Shown here in pieces: positions 5,063 to 7,381 of a stretch of 7,381 nucleotides of DNA. Position 1 is the first letter of the stretch. Each line of letters begins with the position of its first letter. Position numbers and translations under genes: made by a program. The notes under the pieces are model-generated. The model did no database searches, had not been told where the DNA came from, and saw nothing but the letters and a program-made list of their open reading frames with translations. This DNA comes from Paracoccaceae bacterium (GTDB lineage Bacteria > Pseudomonadota > Alphaproteobacteria > Rhodobacterales > Rhodobacteraceae), in the NCBI GenBank assembly GCA_012036325.1, contig JAAUPC010000173.1:1-7381 (forward strand), written 5' to 3'.

Positions 5063-6799
5063 ATGCCCGAGACGCTTTCCGCTGCTGCCGCCCGGCATAT
5101 CCCCGCACTCCTTCTGATTGCGCTCTTCAGCACCTTCGTGAACCTTCTGATGCTGACCGGGCCGCTCTTCATGCTGCAGGTCTATGACCGGGTCCTCGCC
5201 AGCCGCTCTGAGCCCACGCTCGTGGCCCTCTTCCTTCTCATCATCGGCCTTTTCGCCGCGATGGCGCTCTTGGAGACCGTCCGCGGTCGCATCGGCACCC
5301 GGATTGGCGCGACGCTCCAGGCCGATCTTGACGCCCGCGTCTTCCGCGCCGCGATGGCTGCCCCGCAAAGCGTTGCCAAGGAAGCCGCCACCGCGCTTTA
5401 TGATCTTGAGGCGGTGCGCAAGTTCGCGGGCTCCCCCCTTGCCTTTGCGTTCTTCGACATGCCTTTCGCGCCCTTCTTCTTTGGCGCGATCTTCATCCTG
5501 CACCCCTTGCTCGGCTGGCTGGCGATTGGCGGCGGCCTGGTGCTGGTCATCATCATGCTTCTGAACCAGATCTTCAGCCGCAGGCCGTCCGAAGTGGCAG
5601 GCCGCACCTCTGCCGCCTCCAACCGCGTGTCCGAGCAGATCCGTACCCAATCCGACACCGTGCGCAGCCTCGGCATGTCCGCTGCTGCCATCACCCGCTG
5701 GCGGAAGGAGCGGGATGCGGCCCTTGTCTCCGAGATCGCGCTCAGCGACCGCAATGGCGGCTTCGGCTCCACCACCAAGACGCTGCGGCTGTTCCTGCAA
5801 TCGGCCATGCTGGCGCTGGGGGCCTGGCTCGTGATCCAGAATGAGATCACCGGCGGCGCGATGATCGCGAGTTCCATCCTGATGGGCCGGGCCCTGGCCC
5901 CGGTAGAGCAGCTCGTCAGCGGCTGGGCAAACGTCGCCCGTGCGGGCAAGGGCTGGTCCTCACTGAAGGTCCTCCTCGCCACCGTTCCGGCCCCCGTGGC
6001 CCGCACCACCCTGCCGCGCCCCGATGCCAGGCTGGTGGTCACCGATCTTGCCGTCGTCCCACCGGGTGAGGCAAAGCCGACCCTGCAGCGCCTCAGCTTC
6101 GCGGTCGATCCCGGGCAGGCGGTCGGCGTCGTGGGGGAAAGTGCCTCTGGCAAGTCCTCGCTCGCCCGTGCGCTGGTCGGGCTTTGGCGGCCGGTCGCGG
6201 GTGAGGTGCGGTTGGGTGGGGCCCGGCTTGACCAGTATGAGGAAGACGCGCTGGCCACCCATGTCGGCTATTTGCCGCAGGATGTGGTGCTCTTTGACGG
6301 GACCGTCGCCCAAAACATCGCCCGTCTGGCCGAGACGCCTGATGCCGAGGCCGTCATCGCCGCGGCCAAGCTGGCCGGCGCGCATGACATCATCCTGGGC
6401 CTGCCCAAAGGCTATGACACGCCGGTGGGCGCGGTCGGCACGCGCCTTTCTGGCGGGCAGAAGCAGCGCATCGGCCTTGCCCGCGCGCTGTTCGGCAACC
6501 CGGTTCTGGTGGTGCTGGATGAGCCGAACTCAAACCTCGATGCCCCGGGGTCCGAGGCGGTGAACGCGGCAATCCGGGCGCTTAAGGCGCGCGGCTCTAT
6601 CGTGATCATCATGGCGCATCGCCCGGCAGCGATTGCCGAATGTGACCTTCTTCTGATGATCAAGGCGGGCCAGAATGCCGCCTTTGGCCCCCGCGACGAA
6701 GTGCTGCGCAAGATCGCCTCAAACCACGCGCAGATCACCCCAGCCGCCGCCCGCCCGGTCGCGGTTGCGGGCACTGACATGGCCGGGTCCGCATCATGA
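5063..6799 (+). CDS. prtD: Type I secretion system permease/ATPase, PrtD family
   Basis: Inner-membrane ABC transporter that powers one-step export of unfolded proteins from cytosol to outside, together with an HlyD-type adaptor and a TolC-type outer channel. Seen, numbering from ATG 5063 (578 residues, normal for the family): a transmembrane domain with hydrophobic segments at about 12-39, 53-73, 128-171 and 243-278, including LMLTGPLFMLQVYDRVLASR. The ATPase domain has Walker A GESASGKSS (358-366), Q-loop Gln406, signature LSGGQ (462-466), Walker B LVVLDEP with Glu487, and the H-loop His519. LDEPNSNLD is the form usual in this subfamily. There is no N-terminal C39 peptidase domain, so no leader cleavage is expected. 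An in-frame TTG at 5045 is possible, but homologues as I recall them begin close to MPETL. Neither start has a good ribosome binding site. The stop overlaps the adaptor start as ATGA. The secreted substrate is not in the window. Confidence 0.95.
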   Translation: MPETLSAAAARHIPALLLIALFSTFVNLLMLTGPLFMLQVYDRVLASRSEPTLVALFLLIIGLFAAMALLETVRGRIGTRIGATLQADLDARVFRAAMAAPQSVAKEAATALYDLEAVRKFAGSPLAFAFFDMPFAPFFFGAIFILHPLLGWLAIGGGLVLVIIMLLNQIFSRRPSEVAGRTSAASNRVSEQIRTQSDTVRSLGMSAAAITRWRKERDAALVSEIALSDRNGGFGSTTKTLRLFLQSAMLALGAWLVIQNEITGGAMIASSILMGRALAPVEQLVSGWANVARAGKGWSSLKVLLATVPAPVARTTLPRPDARLVVTDLAVVPPGEAKPTLQRLSFAVDPGQAVGVVGESASGKSSLARALVGLWRPVAGEVRLGGARLDQYEEDALATHVGYLPQDVVLFDGTVAQNIARLAETPDAEAVIAAAKLAGAHDIILGLPKGYDTPVGAVGTRLSGGQKQRIGLARALFGNPVLVVLDEPNSNLDAPGSEAVNAAIRALKARGSIVIIMAHRPAAIAECDLLLMIKAGQNAAFGPRDEVLRKIASNHAQITPAAARPVAVAGTDMAGSAS

Positions 6800-7089
6800 G
6801 TTGGAGCATCCGTGGCTCAGCCCTCCTCGGCCTCTTGACCGTTGTGATCCTGACCCTGGGCGTCGGCGTCTGGGGGGCCTGGGCCTCGCTTGCCGGGGCG
6901 GTCATCGCGCAGGGCCAGGTGCAGATCGAAGCCCGGGCCCAGATCGTCCAGCACCGCGACGGTGGCGTGGTGAAGGCGATCCTTGTCCGCGATGGTGATC
7001 GCGTGGCCGCGGGCGACCCGCTGTTGGTGCTGGATGAGGCGGAACTTGCCTCGCAGGCCAAGATCCTGGCCGACCTGCTGGTCGAGCTG
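6796..7089 (+). CDS. HlyD/PrtE-family type I secretion adaptor, N-terminal part, broken after about 98 codons
   Basis: Membrane fusion protein that bridges the PrtD transporter and the outer-membrane channel across the periplasm. Seen: ATG at 6796 overlapping the transporter stop. A short cytosolic start is followed by a single membrane helix (about 9-32, LLGLLTVVILTLGVGVWGAW). The start of the barrel-sandwich (lipoyl-like) domain comes next: IVQHRDGGVVKAILVRDGDR (50-69), then VAAGDPLLVLDEAELASQ (70-87). HlyD proteins should go on with a long coiled coil and reach about 400-450 residues. Here similarity ends near ADLLVELT (92-99) and the frame, now reading something else, stops at TGA 7158 (120 residues in all). 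The following DNA encodes a different protein family, so the gene is either interrupted by rearrangement or joined to foreign sequence in assembly. Without the rest, this adaptor could not work. Confidence 0.88.
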
Positions 7090-7381
7090 ACGACGGACTG
7101 GCGTTACGCGCGCGCGAGCGATACCGCCGCAACTTCCTCAACGCGCAGTACCGGCTGATGCAGATCGCCACCATCCGCAGGATGTACAACGACGGCATCG
7201 CGCACGCCCAGCGCATCCTCGACCACGATCCGTTGCGTGAAGACGTGCATCGCGACCTGATGCAGTTGTTCGTCGCCAGCGGCCAGCGTGCGCTGGCGCT
7301 GCGGCAGTTCGAGCATTGCCGCGACTTGCTGCGCCGCGAACTGGCGATCCAGCCGATGCGCCGAAAGCCCAGGCTTTGTAC
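7090..7381 (+). pseudogene. Fragment of a BTAD (SARP/AfsR-type) transcriptional activator domain with indels
   Basis: Seen: after about 7090 the DNA reads TDWRYAR (in the adaptor frame). Then, in a frame two bases on, it reads ERYRRNFLNAQYRLMQIATI and further DHDPLREDVHRDLMQLFVAS, GQRALALRQFEHCRDLLRRE and LAIQPM. Known: DPLREDxHRxLM, GQRALALRQYExCRxLL and IQPMPET are hallmarks of the bacterial transcriptional activator domain, a TPR-like module that in SARP-type regulators follows a DNA-binding winged helix. That DNA-binding part is absent here. Frame breaks: two extra bases in the CGCGCGCG run at about 7107-7116, and extra G at 7360 and 7367. Without these the end reads PETQALY, the expected motif. 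The window stops inside the domain. Regulator fragments do not belong inside an adaptor gene, so this is either a chimeric or poor-quality sequence end or the product of a rearrangement. Confidence 0.75.

Noticed and set aside
4488..5117. 209-codon plus-strand frame leading into the transporter gene
   Set aside because: The product is Pro, Ser and Arg rich without domains and overlaps the transporter start in another frame. Minus-strand frames in the same DNA look more coding-like.
4859..5800. 313-codon minus-strand frame
   Set aside because: It lies opposite the PrtD membrane domain; the Glu/Gly/Arg-rich, low-complexity product is a typical shadow.
5398..6258. 286-codon minus-strand frame
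   Set aside because: It lies opposite the PrtD gene; the Ser, Arg and Pro-rich product has no motif.
1..7381. CRISPR array, tRNA or rRNA gene
   Set aside because: No regularly spaced repeats, cloverleaf-like sequence or conserved rRNA segments were seen on either strand.

Overview
The window looks like a GC-rich alphaproteobacterium, most probably of the Rhodobacteraceae. I infer this from the style of the YHS-domain and SGNH proteins, the PrtD/HlyD type I secretion pair, and high third-position GC. The placement rests on remembered family resemblance, not on a search.

Layout. Positions 1-2180 carry a tight minus-strand set, read right to left: an exported YHS-domain protein, a CaiB/BaiF (family III) CoA-transferase, and the N-terminal 131 residues of a thiamine-diphosphate enzyme cut by the window edge. 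The last two overlap by four bases (ATGA) and are probably translationally coupled. Upstream, 2277-3115 encodes an exported SGNH/GDSL-type hydrolase. Its signal peptide and catalytic domain lie in different frames, so one base appears to be missing.

From about 3590 to 4560 the base composition drops: 60-base stretches counted by hand give 42-48% G+C, against 67% in a stretch of the transporter gene. This islet holds a 170-codon minus-strand gene of unknown function with a very good ribosome binding site, followed by a run of small minus-strand reading frames (53, 57 and 56 codons). Between it and the secretion genes (about 4560-5040) lies a patchwork of short coding-like minus-strand frames that looks like a decayed gene.

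From 5063 on the plus strand there is a complete PrtD-type ABC transporter gene, followed with an ATGA overlap by the start of its HlyD/PrtE-type membrane fusion partner. The adaptor stops being HlyD-like near 7089. The rest of the window reads as the C-terminal part of a bacterial transcriptional activator domain (BTAD, as in SARP/AfsR-type regulators), disturbed by three small insertions. This is either a chimeric or low-quality contig end or a real rearrangement. I would treat everything after 7089 as suspect.

Functionally, the left block suggests CoA-thioester metabolism (acyl-CoA made by CoA transfer, perhaps then used by a ThDP lyase or decarboxylase). The right block would export an unidentified protein from cytosol to outside. 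No secreted substrate gene is visible. I do not see a convincing new multi-gene system; the most original material is the low-GC islet.
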